Origin: Caenispirillum salinarum AK4
GTDB taxonomy: Bacteria > Pseudomonadota > Alphaproteobacteria > Rhodospirillales > Rhodospirillaceae
Reading direction: 5' to 3'
Length of the DNA: 64,000 nucleotides
Assembly: GCF_000315795.1 (NCBI RefSeq)
Contig: NZ_ANHY01000013.1
Location: 62,001-126,000, forward strand
Position 1 is the stretch's first letter. Every line of letters starts with the position of its first letter. The position numbers were made by a program, and so were the translations under genes. The notes under the pieces are model-generated. The model was not told the DNA's origin. It made no database searches and saw only the letters and a list, made by a program, of their open reading frames with translations. Positions 38,665-47,210 of the stretch are shown here, piece by piece.

Positions 38665-39687
38665 ATGACCGTGAAGAACCGGCGCATCGTGCTCGCCAGC
38701 CGCCCGCAGGGCGCGCCGACCCACGAGAACTTCCGCCTGGAAGAGGTCGATGTCCCCTCGCCCGGCCCCGGCGAGATGCTTCTGCGCACGCTGTGGCTGT
38801 CGCTCGACCCCTACATGCGCGGGCGCATGAGCGATGCGCCATCCTACACGCCGCCGGTGGAGGTGGACGCCGTTATGTGCGGCGGCACCGTCTGCCGGGT
38901 GGAGGAAAGCAACCTGGACGGTTTCACCGCCGGCGACCTGGTGCTGGCCTACACGGGCTGGCAGGACTATGCGGTGTCCGACAGCACAATGGTGCAGAAG
39001 CTGGACCGCGACATGGCACGGCCGTCCTATGCGCTGGGCGTGCTGGGGATGCCGGGGTTCACGGCCTACACGGGACTGCTCGACATCGGCCGGCCCCAGC
39101 CGGGCGAGACGGTGGCCGTCGCCGCCGCCACCGGCGCCGTGGGATCGGTGGTCGGACAGATCGCGAAAATGAAGGGCTGTCGCGTCATCGGCATCGCGGG
39201 CGGCGCGGAAAAATGCCGCTACGCCACCGAGACGCTCGGCTTCGACGCCTGCGTCGACCACCGCGCCAAGGACTTTGCGAAGACGCTGAAGGACACGGCC
39301 GGAGAGGCCGGCATCGACGTCTACTTCGAGAACGTGGGCGGCAAGGTGCTGGACGCCATCCTGCCCTGCCTCAACACGGGTGCGCGCATTCCCCTGTGCG
39401 GGCTGATCGCCAACTACAACCTGACCGGCCTGCCGGAGGGCCCGGACCGCACGCCCATCTTCCTGCGCAACGTGCTGGTCAAACGGCTGAAGGTGCAAGG
39501 CTTCATCATTTTCGACTACCAGCCGCGCTACCCCGAGTTCCTCAAGGAGATGACACCCTGGGTCGCCAGCGGCGACATCACCTACCGCGAGGACGTGGCC
39601 GAGGGGCTGGAGAGCGCGCCCGAGGCCTTCATGGGCCTGCTGGAGGGCAGGAACTTCGGCAAGCTGGTGGTCAAGGTGGCCGACTGA
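38665..39687 (+). CDS. NADP-dependent MDR oxidoreductase (CurA/YncB, 2-alkenal reductase-like)
   Basis: A 340-residue zinc-free medium-chain reductase. The start RRIVLASRPQGAPTHENFRLE, the LWLSLDPYMRGRM box and the NADP-binding AAATGAVGSVVGQIAK segment match the leukotriene B4 12-hydroxydehydrogenase/CurA group, which reduce alpha,beta-unsaturated carbonyl compounds. YFENVGGKVLDAILP and QGFIIFDYQPRYPEF are typical of the C-terminal half. A strong AAGGAGG site precedes ATG 38665. It diverges from the heterocycle operon, and a link to it is possible but unproven. Confidence 0.9.
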   Translation: MTVKNRRIVLASRPQGAPTHENFRLEEVDVPSPGPGEMLLRTLWLSLDPYMRGRMSDAPSYTPPVEVDAVMCGGTVCRVEESNLDGFTAGDLVLAYTGWQDYAVSDSTMVQKLDRDMARPSYALGVLGMPGFTAYTGLLDIGRPQPGETVAVAAATGAVGSVVGQIAKMKGCRVIGIAGGAEKCRYATETLGFDACVDHRAKDFAKTLKDTAGEAGIDVYFENVGGKVLDAILPCLNTGARIPLCGLIANYNLTGLPEGPDRTPIFLRNVLVKRLKVQGFIIFDYQPRYPEFLKEMTPWVASGDITYREDVAEGLESAPEAFMGLLEGRNFGKLVVKVAD

Positions 39688-39703
39688 CGCCGGCACGCCT
39701 GAC

Positions 39704-39736
39704 GGAAAAGGCCCGCCGGAGCACCTCCGGCGGGCC
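39704..39736 (-). terminator. Intrinsic terminator of the DUF4142/PRC-barrel gene
   Basis: Eleven-base perfect arms GGCCCGCCGGA and TCCGGCGGGCC; read on the minus strand the hairpin is followed by TTTTCC. It lies 36 bases beyond the minus-strand stop and also between convergent genes, so it may serve both. Confidence 0.75.
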
Positions 39737-39771
39737 GTCCCAGCACCCCGTGCGGGTATGCGCTGCGGGGT

Positions 39772-41103
39772 TTACTGCGCCTCGTACTCGGGCATCTCCG
39801 CGATCTGCGCATCGGTCATGTTGACCATCAGGCGGTCCTGCTGCATCTGGAGCTTGTCCATCTCGATGGCGATTTCTTTCTCGCCGATGCCCAGGAAGCC
39901 GCCCTGGTCGATGACCACGCGCTCGGCATTGCCCTGCGGGTCCATCAGAACCTCGGAGACCTCGCCGATCTCCTCGTTGTTCTGGCCGTAGACGGACATG
40001 CCGATGATGCCTTCCAGGTTGGGCAGGCTGGCGGTCTGTTCGGTATCGGTCACCGCCTGCTCGGTGGTCTGCATGGCCTGTTCGCCGGCCTGCTCCATCT
40101 CCTGGCCGGCCTGCTCGGCGGTCTGTTCGATCTCCTGGCCGGCCTGCTCCATCTCCTGCTCGGCCTCGCCCATGGCGGTCTGCTGCTGGTCCTGCTGACG
40201 CTGCTGCTGATCGCCCTGAGCCTGCTGCTGCTCGATCTCGGTGGTGTCGCGCTCGACCATGCGCACGTCTGCGTCCTCGGCCTGATCCACCGTGACCTTG
40301 GGCTCGGCCTGCTCGACCGTCACGTCGGGCTTGGGCTGGTTGACGGTGACCTCGGGCTTGGGCGTCTCGACCTTCACCTTGGGCTCGGGGTCGATGACGG
40401 TGACGTCCGGGCTCGGCTGGTCGACGCCGACCTTGGGCTGCGCCTGCTCGACGATCACGTCGGCGCCTTCAGCCTCGGCGGTCTGCTGACCCTGCTGCTG
40501 CTGACCCTGCTGCTGACCCTGGCCGCCCGCCTGCGCCATGGCGCCGATCTGCTGGCTGATCTGCTGAGCCTTCTGCAGATGCTGCTCCAGCGTCGAAACG
40601 GTGTCCTGGGCGTAGGACTTCAGCTCCTGGTTCTGAAGCTGCTCGGCATTCTTCTTATACAGGTCCACGGCCTTCTGGTGCTCGTCGACCATGGCCTGCA
40701 TGTAGGCCTTGTCGAACTCCTGGCCCTGCTTCTGCTTCATCTGATCGACCATCTGCTGCTTGTCCTGCGGCAGCTGGGTCGGGGCCTGGATGCCCAGGTT
40801 CTCGATGATGGGATTGAGCTTCTTGTTCGCAGCGCCATGGTCCTGGACCATCTGCTGGCCGAAGTCCTTCACCTGCTGGTTCTGCGCCTGCTGCTGGGCC
40901 GCCTCGCCCAGGGCGATCTCAAGCCGGTTGCCGACATAGGCGTCCTCGGCGAACTTCTTGGCCTGCTGGGCCACCTGGCCCTGCTGCTGGCCCTGCTGCT
41001 GGGCCTGCTGCTGTTGCTGCTGCTCGGCGCCCTGCTGCTGGGCCATGGCCGGCATGGCAACGAACAGGGCGGCAATGGCAGTCGCGGTCGCGAAATGACG
41101 CAT
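39772..41103 (-). CDS. Exported DUF4142 / PRC-barrel protein with polyglutamine and beta-type repeats
   Basis: A 443-residue exported protein. Residues 1-21 are a signal peptide (ends PAMAQ). A glutamine-rich stretch follows (about 22-45), then a DUF4142 helical domain (about 46-185, ferritin-like, with FGQQMVQDH and MVDEHQKAVDLYKK). Then come about five imperfect units of about 11 residues of the form PKPxVTVxQ (about 215-280), a second glutamine/glutamate-rich helix zone with repeated EQAGQEMEQ units, and a C-terminal PRC-barrel (about 370-440, IGMSVYGQNNEEIGEVSEVL). DUF4142 proteins are often linked to envelope stress. The ATG at 41103 gives the signal peptide. No role can be named. Confidence 0.85.
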   Translation of the reverse strand: MRHFATATAIAALFVAMPAMAQQQGAEQQQQQQAQQQGQQQGQVAQQAKKFAEDAYVGNRLEIALGEAAQQQAQNQQVKDFGQQMVQDHGAANKKLNPIIENLGIQAPTQLPQDKQQMVDQMKQKQGQEFDKAYMQAMVDEHQKAVDLYKKNAEQLQNQELKSYAQDTVSTLEQHLQKAQQISQQIGAMAQAGGQGQQQGQQQQGQQTAEAEGADVIVEQAQPKVGVDQPSPDVTVIDPEPKVKVETPKPEVTVNQPKPDVTVEQAEPKVTVDQAEDADVRMVERDTTEIEQQQAQGDQQQRQQDQQQTAMGEAEQEMEQAGQEIEQTAEQAGQEMEQAGEQAMQTTEQAVTDTEQTASLPNLEGIIGMSVYGQNNEEIGEVSEVLMDPQGNAERVVIDQGGFLGIGEKEIAIEMDKLQMQQDRLMVNMTDAQIAEMPEYEAQ

Positions 41104-41381
41104 GGTGGTGTTCTCCTTGGACGGTTGACCGCCACCGCTGCGCCCGTCCGTCAAGGGAAAGGGGCGCCGGCGGTGGCTCCGTGCTGAAGAAACGTCACAC
41201 GCAATAGTCGGTTCACAGTATCGGAAGTCTTGGTCATATTTTTATTTTTGTCGCGAAAAACTAAAGACGTGCCTTTCACGCTGTTTACATGAAGTAATGA
41301 GAGTTACATTTTGCGGCGCGGAAACATCTTTTTGTCTGTTCTAGCTTTGCGGAAAACTCTGTGCCGGCACCCCTCGGGGCG
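41104..41381. other. AT-rich intergenic region
   Basis: A gap of 278 bases between two minus-strand genes. The part from about 41210 to 41345 is markedly AT-rich for this genome, with runs such as ATTTTTATTTTTG. It probably carries the promoter of the DUF4142/PRC-barrel gene and may act as an upstream activating or protein-binding segment. No gene was seen. Confidence 0.4.
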
Positions 41382-42401
41382 TCACTCCGTATCCGGCAAG
41401 GCCTCCAGCGCGGCGCGGGTGCGGCCGGGGAAGTCGGTGAACAGCCCGTCTACGCCCGCCTCCAGCACCAGCAGCCGGACCAGCGCAGCCAGGTCCGGCA
41501 CCCCCGGCGGCAGGCGGTCGGCGCGGAGGGTGTAGGCGTGCACCACCAGCCCGGCGGCGTGGGCGTCTGCGACCAGCGGCGTCACGCCGGCGCCCGTCGC
41601 CACATGCCGGATCCACGGGCCAATGCCGTCGGCGACCTGCGCCACCTCGGCCAGTCCCGCGGGCGTGCGGAGGTGGTCGAAGTCGGTGCCTGGCGCAATC
41701 CCCCACCGGTTCTCTCCGATCAACTGCACAAGCCGCCCCTGCCACCCGAGGTCCCGCCTGAGCCGATTGAGCTCCTGGAAATCGAAGGTCTGGAGGAAGA
41801 CGGGATCGCCATCGTCGGCATATCCATGATCGCGGAGCACCGCCAGCGTGGCGGCGGAGACGTCCAGCCCCTCCGCCCGATGGAACGCCGGCGCCTTGAT
41901 CTCGGGGTAGACGCAGGTGGTCCGCCCCGTCGCCGCATCCATGCCCTGGATGAGCTGCAACTCCTCCGCCAGGGTCGGCACGAAGAACCGCGCCTGCCCC
42001 ACCGGAAACCGGCCGGGAAAGGCCGCCGCGCCGGTTTCAAGGTCGCGCCGCTCGGTCACGGACAGGCGGCGCACCTCCGCCAGGGTGAAGTCGGCGGCGT
42101 AGTACCGGCCGTCGTCGCGCGCGCGGTCGGGGAAAACGGCCGCCACGTCCGTCGTCGTGTCCAGGTGGATGTCGTGCAGGACGATCGGCACCCCATCGGC
42201 GGTCAGCACCACGTCCTGCTCTATGCAATCCGCCCCCAGCGCATGGGCGGCGGCCTTGGCCGCCAGCGTGTGCTCCGGCAGCATACCAGAGGCCCCGCGA
42301 TGGGCGATCACCAGGGCCTCGGCCGCCAAAGCGCCTGCCGCCGGCACAGCCGCCAGAGCGGCGGCCAGGGCCAGCCGCGCCATTCTCAGTCTGATCCCCA
42401 C
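41382..42401 (-). CDS. Periplasmic glycerophosphodiester phosphodiesterase (GlpQ-like)
   Basis: A 339-residue exported enzyme that splits glycerophosphodiesters into glycerol 3-phosphate and an alcohol. A signal peptide covers residues 1-27. The catalytic HRGASGMLPEHT motif follows, then EQDVVLTADGVPIVLHD, with the second catalytic histidine, and a YPEIKAP metal ligand segment. It ends GLFTDFPGRTR as in the family. GTG 42401 is preferred because GGAGG precedes it by seven bases; ATG 42383 is the alternative. Confidence 0.92.
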   Translation of the reverse strand: MGIRLRMARLALAAALAAVPAAGALAAEALVIAHRGASGMLPEHTLAAKAAAHALGADCIEQDVVLTADGVPIVLHDIHLDTTTDVAAVFPDRARDDGRYYAADFTLAEVRRLSVTERRDLETGAAAFPGRFPVGQARFFVPTLAEELQLIQGMDAATGRTTCVYPEIKAPAFHRAEGLDVSAATLAVLRDHGYADDGDPVFLQTFDFQELNRLRRDLGWQGRLVQLIGENRWGIAPGTDFDHLRTPAGLAEVAQVADGIGPWIRHVATGAGVTPLVADAHAAGLVVHAYTLRADRLPPGVPDLAALVRLLVLEAGVDGLFTDFPGRTRAALEALPDTE

Positions 42402-42576
42402 GCGTCATCCTCCGGTGATTGCGCTCCAAGAATGGCCGCGCGGGCCGGCCGGCACAAGCCGCGCCTCCTGCCGAAGATTTGTGCAGGACCACGAACCAAC
42501 CGCCCCTTGCCCATCAGAGCGGCAACGGCTACGGTTGTCGGCAATTGTCGACAATCTGGCTCAGGATCGTCACCAC

Positions 42577-43836
42577 ATGACCGCCGCCCCTTCGGCCGAG
42601 ACCATCCTCGCGCGCTGCGATGCCCTCGCCGCCCATACGGAGGAACCGGGCCGCCTGACCCGCACCTTCCTCACCCCCGTCCACGCGGCGGCGGCGGCCG
42701 AGGTGCGCCGCTGGATGGAGGCCGCCGGCATGACCGTCCGCATGGACGGCATGGCGAACCTCATCGGCCGCTACGAGGGCAAAGAGCCGGACGCTCCGGC
42801 GGTGCTCATCGGCAGCCACCTGGACACCGTGCGCGACGCCGGGCGGTACGACGGCATGCTGGGCGTGCTGCTGGGCATCGATGCCGTGGCACGGCTCAAC
42901 GCCGCCGGCCGCCGCCTGCCCTTCGCGGTGGAGGTGGTGGGCTTCGGCGACGAGGAAGGCGTGCGCTTCGCCCGCACCCTGCTGGGCAGCCGGGCCCTGG
43001 CCGGCACGCTGGACGCCGCCGCGCTGGACGCCGCCGATACTGACGGCACCACGCTTGCCCAGGCGCTGGAGGCTTTCGGGCTGGCGCCTGATGCATGGCG
43101 CGCCGCCGCGCTCGACCCCGCGCGGGTGCGGGCCTACCTGGAGGTTCACATCGAGCAGGGGCCGGTGCTGGAGCACCTCAGCCTGCCGGTGGGGGTGGTC
43201 ACCGCCATCGCCGGGGCCACCCGCCTTGCCTTCGCCCTGGGCGGCGAGGCCGGACACGCCGGCACCGTGCCCATGGAAGCCCGGCGCGACGCTCTGGCCG
43301 GCGCCGCCGAGGCCGTGCTGGCGGTGGAGACGGTGGCGCAGGAACACGGCGTGGTGGCTACCGTCGGCGCGCTGGAGGTTGCGCCCGGCGCGGTGAACGT
43401 GGTGCCCGGCCGGGTGCGCTTCACCGTCGACCTGCGGGCCGCCGAGGACGCCGCCCGCGAGAGCGCCCTGGAGGACCTGCGCGGACGGCTTCAGATGATC
43501 GCCGCCCGGCGCGGCCTGACGCTGGCCGCCGAGACCCTGCACGAGAACGCCGCCTGTCCGTGTTCCCCGTCCCTGACCGACCTGCTGGCCGAGGCGGTGG
43601 AGGATCAGGGCCTGCCCGCCCACCGCCTGATGAGCGGCGCCGGTCACGACGCCATGGCCATGGCGGACCTGTGCGACGTCGCCATGCTGTTCGTGCGCTG
43701 CGCCGGCGGGGTTTCCCACAATCCGGCGGAAAGCGTAACCGCCGAAGACGTGGCCGTGGCCGCCGACGTGCTGTCCGACGCCCTTGTCCTGCTGGCCGAG
43801 CGGCCGCCCTTCCATCTTCAGGAGCCTCGCCCATGA
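42577..43836 (+). CDS. Zn-dependent N-carbamoyl amino acid hydrolase / allantoate amidohydrolase family protein
   Basis: A 419-residue M20-type amidase. Metal-binding and catalytic segments are GSHLDTVRDAGRYDG, FGDEEGVRF, HIEQGPVLE, GHAGTVPM and SGAGHDAM, the set typical of AllC, N-carbamoyl-L-amino acid hydrolase and beta-ureidopropionase. These enzymes cleave ureido groups arising in purine or pyrimidine breakdown. Its stop overlaps the next gene's start (ATGA), so the two act together. Which ureido compound is used cannot be told. Confidence 0.88.
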   Translation: MTAAPSAETILARCDALAAHTEEPGRLTRTFLTPVHAAAAAEVRRWMEAAGMTVRMDGMANLIGRYEGKEPDAPAVLIGSHLDTVRDAGRYDGMLGVLLGIDAVARLNAAGRRLPFAVEVVGFGDEEGVRFARTLLGSRALAGTLDAAALDAADTDGTTLAQALEAFGLAPDAWRAAALDPARVRAYLEVHIEQGPVLEHLSLPVGVVTAIAGATRLAFALGGEAGHAGTVPMEARRDALAGAAEAVLAVETVAQEHGVVATVGALEVAPGAVNVVPGRVRFTVDLRAAEDAARESALEDLRGRLQMIAARRGLTLAAETLHENAACPCSPSLTDLLAEAVEDQGLPAHRLMSGAGHDAMAMADLCDVAMLFVRCAGGVSHNPAESVTAEDVAVAADVLSDALVLLAERPPFHLQEPRP

Positions 43837-45083
43837 CCGACACCGCCGCCCGCCGCGCCGCCCTGACCCGCGCCGTGGACGACCTGCATGCCGAGCAGAC
43901 CCGGTTCCTGGCGGAGCTGGTCAAGGTGCCCTCCGACAACCCGCCGGGCGACTGCCTGCCCCACGCCGAGCGTGCCGCCGAACTGCTGGAGGCCATGGGC
44001 TTCACGGTGGAGCGCCACGCCGTGCCCGACGACCTGGTGAAGGCCAACGGCATGATCCGCGCAACCAACCTGGTGGTGCGCAAGCGGTTCGGCGGCGACG
44101 GCGATGGCGGGCCGGTGATCGCCCTCAACGCCCACGGCGACGTGGTGGCGCCGGGCGACGGCTGGACCCGCGACCCCTACGGTGCGGCGGTGGAGAACGG
44201 CGTCATGTACGGGCGCGGCGTCGCCGTCTCCAAATCCGACTTCGCCACCTACGCCTACGCCCTGAAGGCGCTGGAGCAGACGGGCGCGGAGGGCTTGCGC
44301 GGCACGGTGGAACTGCACCTGACCTACGACGAGGAGGCGGGCGGCGCCATCGGTCCCAAGTGGCTGCTGGACGAGGGAATCTCCCGGCCCGACTATGCCG
44401 TGTCGGCCGGTTTCTCCTATCAGGTGGTCACCGCCCACAACGGCTGCCTGCACCTGGAAGTGACGGTGCGCGGCCGCTCCGCCCATGCCGCCCAGCCGGA
44501 CTCGGGCGTCGATGCCATGGAGGCGGCGACGGGCATTCTGTCGGCCCTCTATGCCGGGCGGGCGCGGCTGGCGGAGCGCAAGAGCGCGGTGCCGGGCATC
44601 GGGTCGCCGACGCTGGTGGTGGGGCTGATCTCGGGCGGCATCAACACCAACGTGGTGCCCGACAAGGTGACCCTGCGCATCGATCGCCGCATGATCCCCG
44701 AGGAAACGGCCGAGGCGGCGCAGGGCGAGATCGAGTCGCTGATCCGCGAGGCGGCGGAAGTGTTCCCAGAGGTGTCGGTGGACGTGCGCCGCATCATGCT
44801 GGCCGAGCCGTTCGGCCCGGTGCAGGGCTCCGACCGGCTGGCCGTCGCGTTTGCCGAGGCGGCGACGGCGGCCTTCGGCACGGCGATCGGCACCACCGGC
44901 ATTCCGCTGTACACCGATGCCCGCCATTACGCGGCGGCGGGGGTGCCGACCGTCCTCTACGGCGCCGGCCCGCGAACGCTGCTGGACGCCAATGCGCACC
45001 GCGCCGACGAGAAGCTGGTGCTGGATGATCTGAAGCGCGCCACGGTGGCGGTGGCCGATGCGCTGGCGGTGCTGCTGGGATAA
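43833..45083 (+). CDS. M20-family metallopeptidase/deacylase (ArgE/DapE-like)
   Basis: A 416-residue metallohydrolase of the acetylornithine deacetylase/succinyl-diaminopimelate desuccinylase group. It shows LNAHGDVVAPGDGWTRDPY with the first metal ligands, YGRGVAVSKSDFA, TYDEEAGG with the catalytic glutamate and metal-bridging acid, and a dimerisation domain containing GRSAHAAQPDSGVDAMEA. It is co-translated with the upstream carbamoyl-hydrolase-type gene and may hydrolyse the amide of a related or downstream intermediate. It ends with an intrinsic terminator. Confidence 0.88.
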   Translation: MTDTAARRAALTRAVDDLHAEQTRFLAELVKVPSDNPPGDCLPHAERAAELLEAMGFTVERHAVPDDLVKANGMIRATNLVVRKRFGGDGDGGPVIALNAHGDVVAPGDGWTRDPYGAAVENGVMYGRGVAVSKSDFATYAYALKALEQTGAEGLRGTVELHLTYDEEAGGAIGPKWLLDEGISRPDYAVSAGFSYQVVTAHNGCLHLEVTVRGRSAHAAQPDSGVDAMEAATGILSALYAGRARLAERKSAVPGIGSPTLVVGLISGGINTNVVPDKVTLRIDRRMIPEETAEAAQGEIESLIREAAEVFPEVSVDVRRIMLAEPFGPVQGSDRLAVAFAEAATAAFGTAIGTTGIPLYTDARHYAAAGVPTVLYGAGPRTLLDANAHRADEKLVLDDLKRATVAVADALAVLLG

Positions 45084-45101
45084 AGCAGATGCCGGGATGA
45101 A

Positions 45102-45127
45102 GGGGCGCGTCGGCGCCCCGTTCTTCC
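45102..45127 (+). terminator. Intrinsic terminator of the amidohydrolase pair
   Basis: GGGGCGC arms around GTCG (45102-45119) followed by a T-rich tract, 18 bases after the M20 stop and immediately before the rpe stop on the other strand. Confidence 0.75.
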
Positions 45128-45775
45128 TTACCCCCGCAGGGCGGCGATGTTCGGCGCGTAGGCGTCGGGGCCGCCCTTGAACACCGCCGAGCCCGCCACC
45201 AGCGCGGTGGCGCCGGCCGCGACGCAGCGCTTGGCCGTCTCGGGGTTCACGCCGCCGTCGACTTCCAGTTCGATGGGGCGGTCGCCGATCATCTGCTTGA
45301 TGCGGCGGATCTTCTCCACCTGGCTCTCGATGAAGGACTGGCCGCCGAAGCCCGGGTTGACGCTCATGACCAGCACCAGGTCCAGGCGGTCGAGCACGTA
45401 CTCCAGGCAGCTTTCATGGGTGCCCGGGTTCAGCGACACGCCGGCCTTCTTGCCATGGCTGCGGATCAGTTGCAGCGTGCGGTCCAGATGAACGCCGGCC
45501 TCGGCGTGCACCGTGATGTAGTCGGCGCCGGCCTTGGCGAAGGCTTCGATGTAGGGGTCCACCGGATCGATCATCAGGTGGACGTCGAACACCTTCTCCG
45601 AGTGCGGGCGCAGGGCCTTCACGACGTCGGGGCCGATGGTGATGTTGGGGACGAAGTGGCCGTCCATGACGTCCACATGGACCCAGTCGGCCCCGGCGGC
45701 GTCGATGGCGCGAACCTCCTCGCCCAGCTTGGCGAAGTCGGCGGACAGGATGGACGGGGCGATCTTCACGGACAT
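45128..45775 (-). CDS. rpe: Ribulose-phosphate 3-epimerase
   Basis: A 215-residue TIM-barrel enzyme converting xylulose 5-phosphate to ribulose 5-phosphate. Signatures: [35 protein letters not shown] with the metal ligands, [14 protein letters not shown], and [14 protein letters not shown]. It follows the fba-tkt-prk-glpX block but is separated from fba by a terminator hairpin and a repeat element, so it may have its own promoter despite serving the same pathway. Confidence 0.96.
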   Translation of the reverse strand: MSVKIAPSILSADFAKLGEEVRAIDAAGADWVHVDVMDGHFVPNITIGPDVVKALRPHSEKVFDVHLMIDPVDPYIEAFAKAGADYITVHAEAGVHLDRTLQLIRSHGKKAGVSLNPGTHESCLEYVLDRLDLVLVMSVNPGFGGQSFIESQVEKIRRIKQMIGDRPIELEVDGGVNPETAKRCVAAGATALVAGSAVFKGGPDAYAPNIAALRG

Positions 45776-45810
45776 GGCGGGGGCTCTGTGCTCTGGGGGA
45801 GGTTATTTTT

Positions 45811-45974
45811 AACCACCAAGACACAAAGACACCAAGAGACCGGGTGAACGCGCGTCATCGGCAAAAGCGCGCGCGGCAGGAGCGCGGCTTCGCCGCAATC
45901 TCTCCCTTTGCCGGGCACTGATGCGCGGCGCCACCGCCAGCACATCCTCTTGGTGTCTTGGTGCCTTGGTGGTT
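45811..45974. repeat. Element with ACCACCAAG terminal inverted repeats, copy 2
   Basis: The left end 45811-45838 (CACCAAG-type units) and right end 45948-45974 are near-perfect reverse complements and match the ends of the element at 5528-5681. The interior of about 110 bases is unlike that of the other copy and has no gene. It lies in the 264-base gap between fba and rpe. Confidence 0.7.
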
Positions 45975-45981
45975 CAACACC

Positions 45982-46026
45982 AAATAAACACCGCCCACCC
46001 CGAAGCACGAACTCCGAGGCGGGCGG
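45982..46026 (-). terminator. Intrinsic terminator after the aldolase gene
   Basis: On the minus strand, arms of about 15 bases (46012-46026 and 45991-46005, with two G-T pairs) enclose a 6-base loop and are followed by TGTTTATTT. It separates fba from rpe. Confidence 0.75.
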
Positions 46027-46039
46027 GCAACAACGGACG

Positions 46040-47128
46040 TTACTCGGCGGCGGCCGGAGCACCGGCCTTGACCTTCGGGTCCAGGTCGCCAGCGGCGTAG
46101 CGCTTGGCCATCTCGGACAGCGGGATCGCCTTGATCTTGCTGGCCATGCCGGCGGCACCGAAAGCCTCGTAGCGGTCCTCGCAGACCTTCTGCATGGCGT
46201 CCATGGCCGGCTTCAGGTACTTGCGCGGGTCGAACTCGGCCGGCTTTTCCTGGAACACCTTGCGGATGGTGCCGGTGATCGCCATGCGGCAGTCGGTGTC
46301 GATGTTGACCTTGCGCACACCGTACTTGATGCCCTCGACCACCTCTTCGACCGGCACGCCGTAGGTCTGCGGCATGGCACCGCCGTGGGCGTTGATCAGG
46401 TCCTGCAGGTCCTGCGGAACGGCCGAGGAGCCGTGCATCACCAGGTGGGTGTCCGGCAGGCGCTCGTGGATCTTGCGCACCGTGTCCATGGCCAGGATGT
46501 CGCCGGTGGGCTTGCGGGTGAACTTGTAGGCGCCGTGGCTGGTGCCGATGGCGACGGCCAGCGCGTCCACCTTCGTGCGGGCGACGAAATCGGCGGCCTG
46601 CTCGGGGTCGGTCAGCAGGGCCTCGCGGTCGAGCTTGCCCTCGAAGCCGTGGCCGTCTTCCTTCTCGCCGGAGCCGGTCTCCAGCGAGCCCAGGCAGCCC
46701 AGCTCGCCCTCGACGGAGACGCCGACCATGTGGGCCATCTCGGCCACCTTGCGCGAAACGTCGACGTTGTATTCATAAGACGCCGGCGTTTTGGCGTCTT
46801 CCTCAAGCGAGCCGTCCATCATCACCGAGGTGAAGTTGGCCGAGATCGCCGACAGGCAGGTCGCGGCGCTGTTGCCGTGATCCTGGTGCATGCAGACGGG
46901 GATGTCGGGGTACATCTCGGCGACGGCCAGGATCATGTGCTTGATCATGATGTCGCCGGCATAGCCGCGGGCGCCACGGCTGGCCTGCAGGATCACCGGC
47001 GCGTCCACCTTCTTGGCGGCGTTCATGATCGCCAGCACCTGCTCCATGTTGTTCACGTTGAAGGCCGGCATGCCGTAGCTGTGCTCGGCGGCGTGGTCGA
47101 GAAGCTGGCGCAGGGAAATGAGGGCCAT
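46040..47128 (-). CDS. fba: Class II fructose-1,6-bisphosphate aldolase
   Basis: A 362-residue zinc-dependent aldolase that joins glyceraldehyde 3-phosphate with dihydroxyacetone phosphate, and likely also makes sedoheptulose 1,7-bisphosphate in a Calvin-type cycle. Signatures: [14 protein letters not shown], the CMHQDHGNS zinc site, [30 protein letters not shown] and VMHGSSAVP. The form with [19 protein letters not shown] is the long (CbbA-like) subgroup found in proteobacterial cbb clusters. ATG 47128 follows GGGAGAAA; an earlier in-frame ATG has no ribosome site. Confidence 0.95.
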   Translation of the reverse strand: MALISLRQLLDHAAEHSYGMPAFNVNNMEQVLAIMNAAKKVDAPVILQASRGARGYAGDIMIKHMILAVAEMYPDIPVCMHQDHGNSAATCLSAISANFTSVMMDGSLEEDAKTPASYEYNVDVSRKVAEMAHMVGVSVEGELGCLGSLETGSGEKEDGHGFEGKLDREALLTDPEQAADFVARTKVDALAVAIGTSHGAYKFTRKPTGDILAMDTVRKIHERLPDTHLVMHGSSAVPQDLQDLINAHGGAMPQTYGVPVEEVVEGIKYGVRKVNIDTDCRMAITGTIRKVFQEKPAEFDPRKYLKPAMDAMQKVCEDRYEAFGAAGMASKIKAIPLSEMAKRYAAGDLDPKVKAGAPAAAE

Positions 47129-47168
47129 GATTTCTTTCTCCCGATAAATCACCTAACGAGTAAAGCAC

Positions 47169-47202
47169 CACGGCCGCCCCCGGGGTCCCGGAGGCGGCCG
47201 TG
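47169..47202 (-). terminator. Hairpin between tkt and fba
   Basis: Ten-base perfect arms CACGGCCGCC and GGCGGCCGTG lie 8 bases past the tkt stop. A following U-run is poor, so this may be an attenuating or mRNA-stabilising hairpin rather than a full stop in the operon. Confidence 0.5.
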
Positions 47203-47210
47203 AAAGCGGA

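Noticed and set aside
40500-41060. CRISPR-like or tandem DNA repeats of CTGCTG type.
   Set aside because: These are glutamine codons inside a real exported protein; there are no spacers.
45128-45775. rpe as last gene of a single glpX-prk-tkt-fba-rpe transcript.
   Set aside because: A strong hairpin with a T-rich tail and a repeat element lie between fba and rpe, so a single transcript is doubtful even though the pathway is shared.
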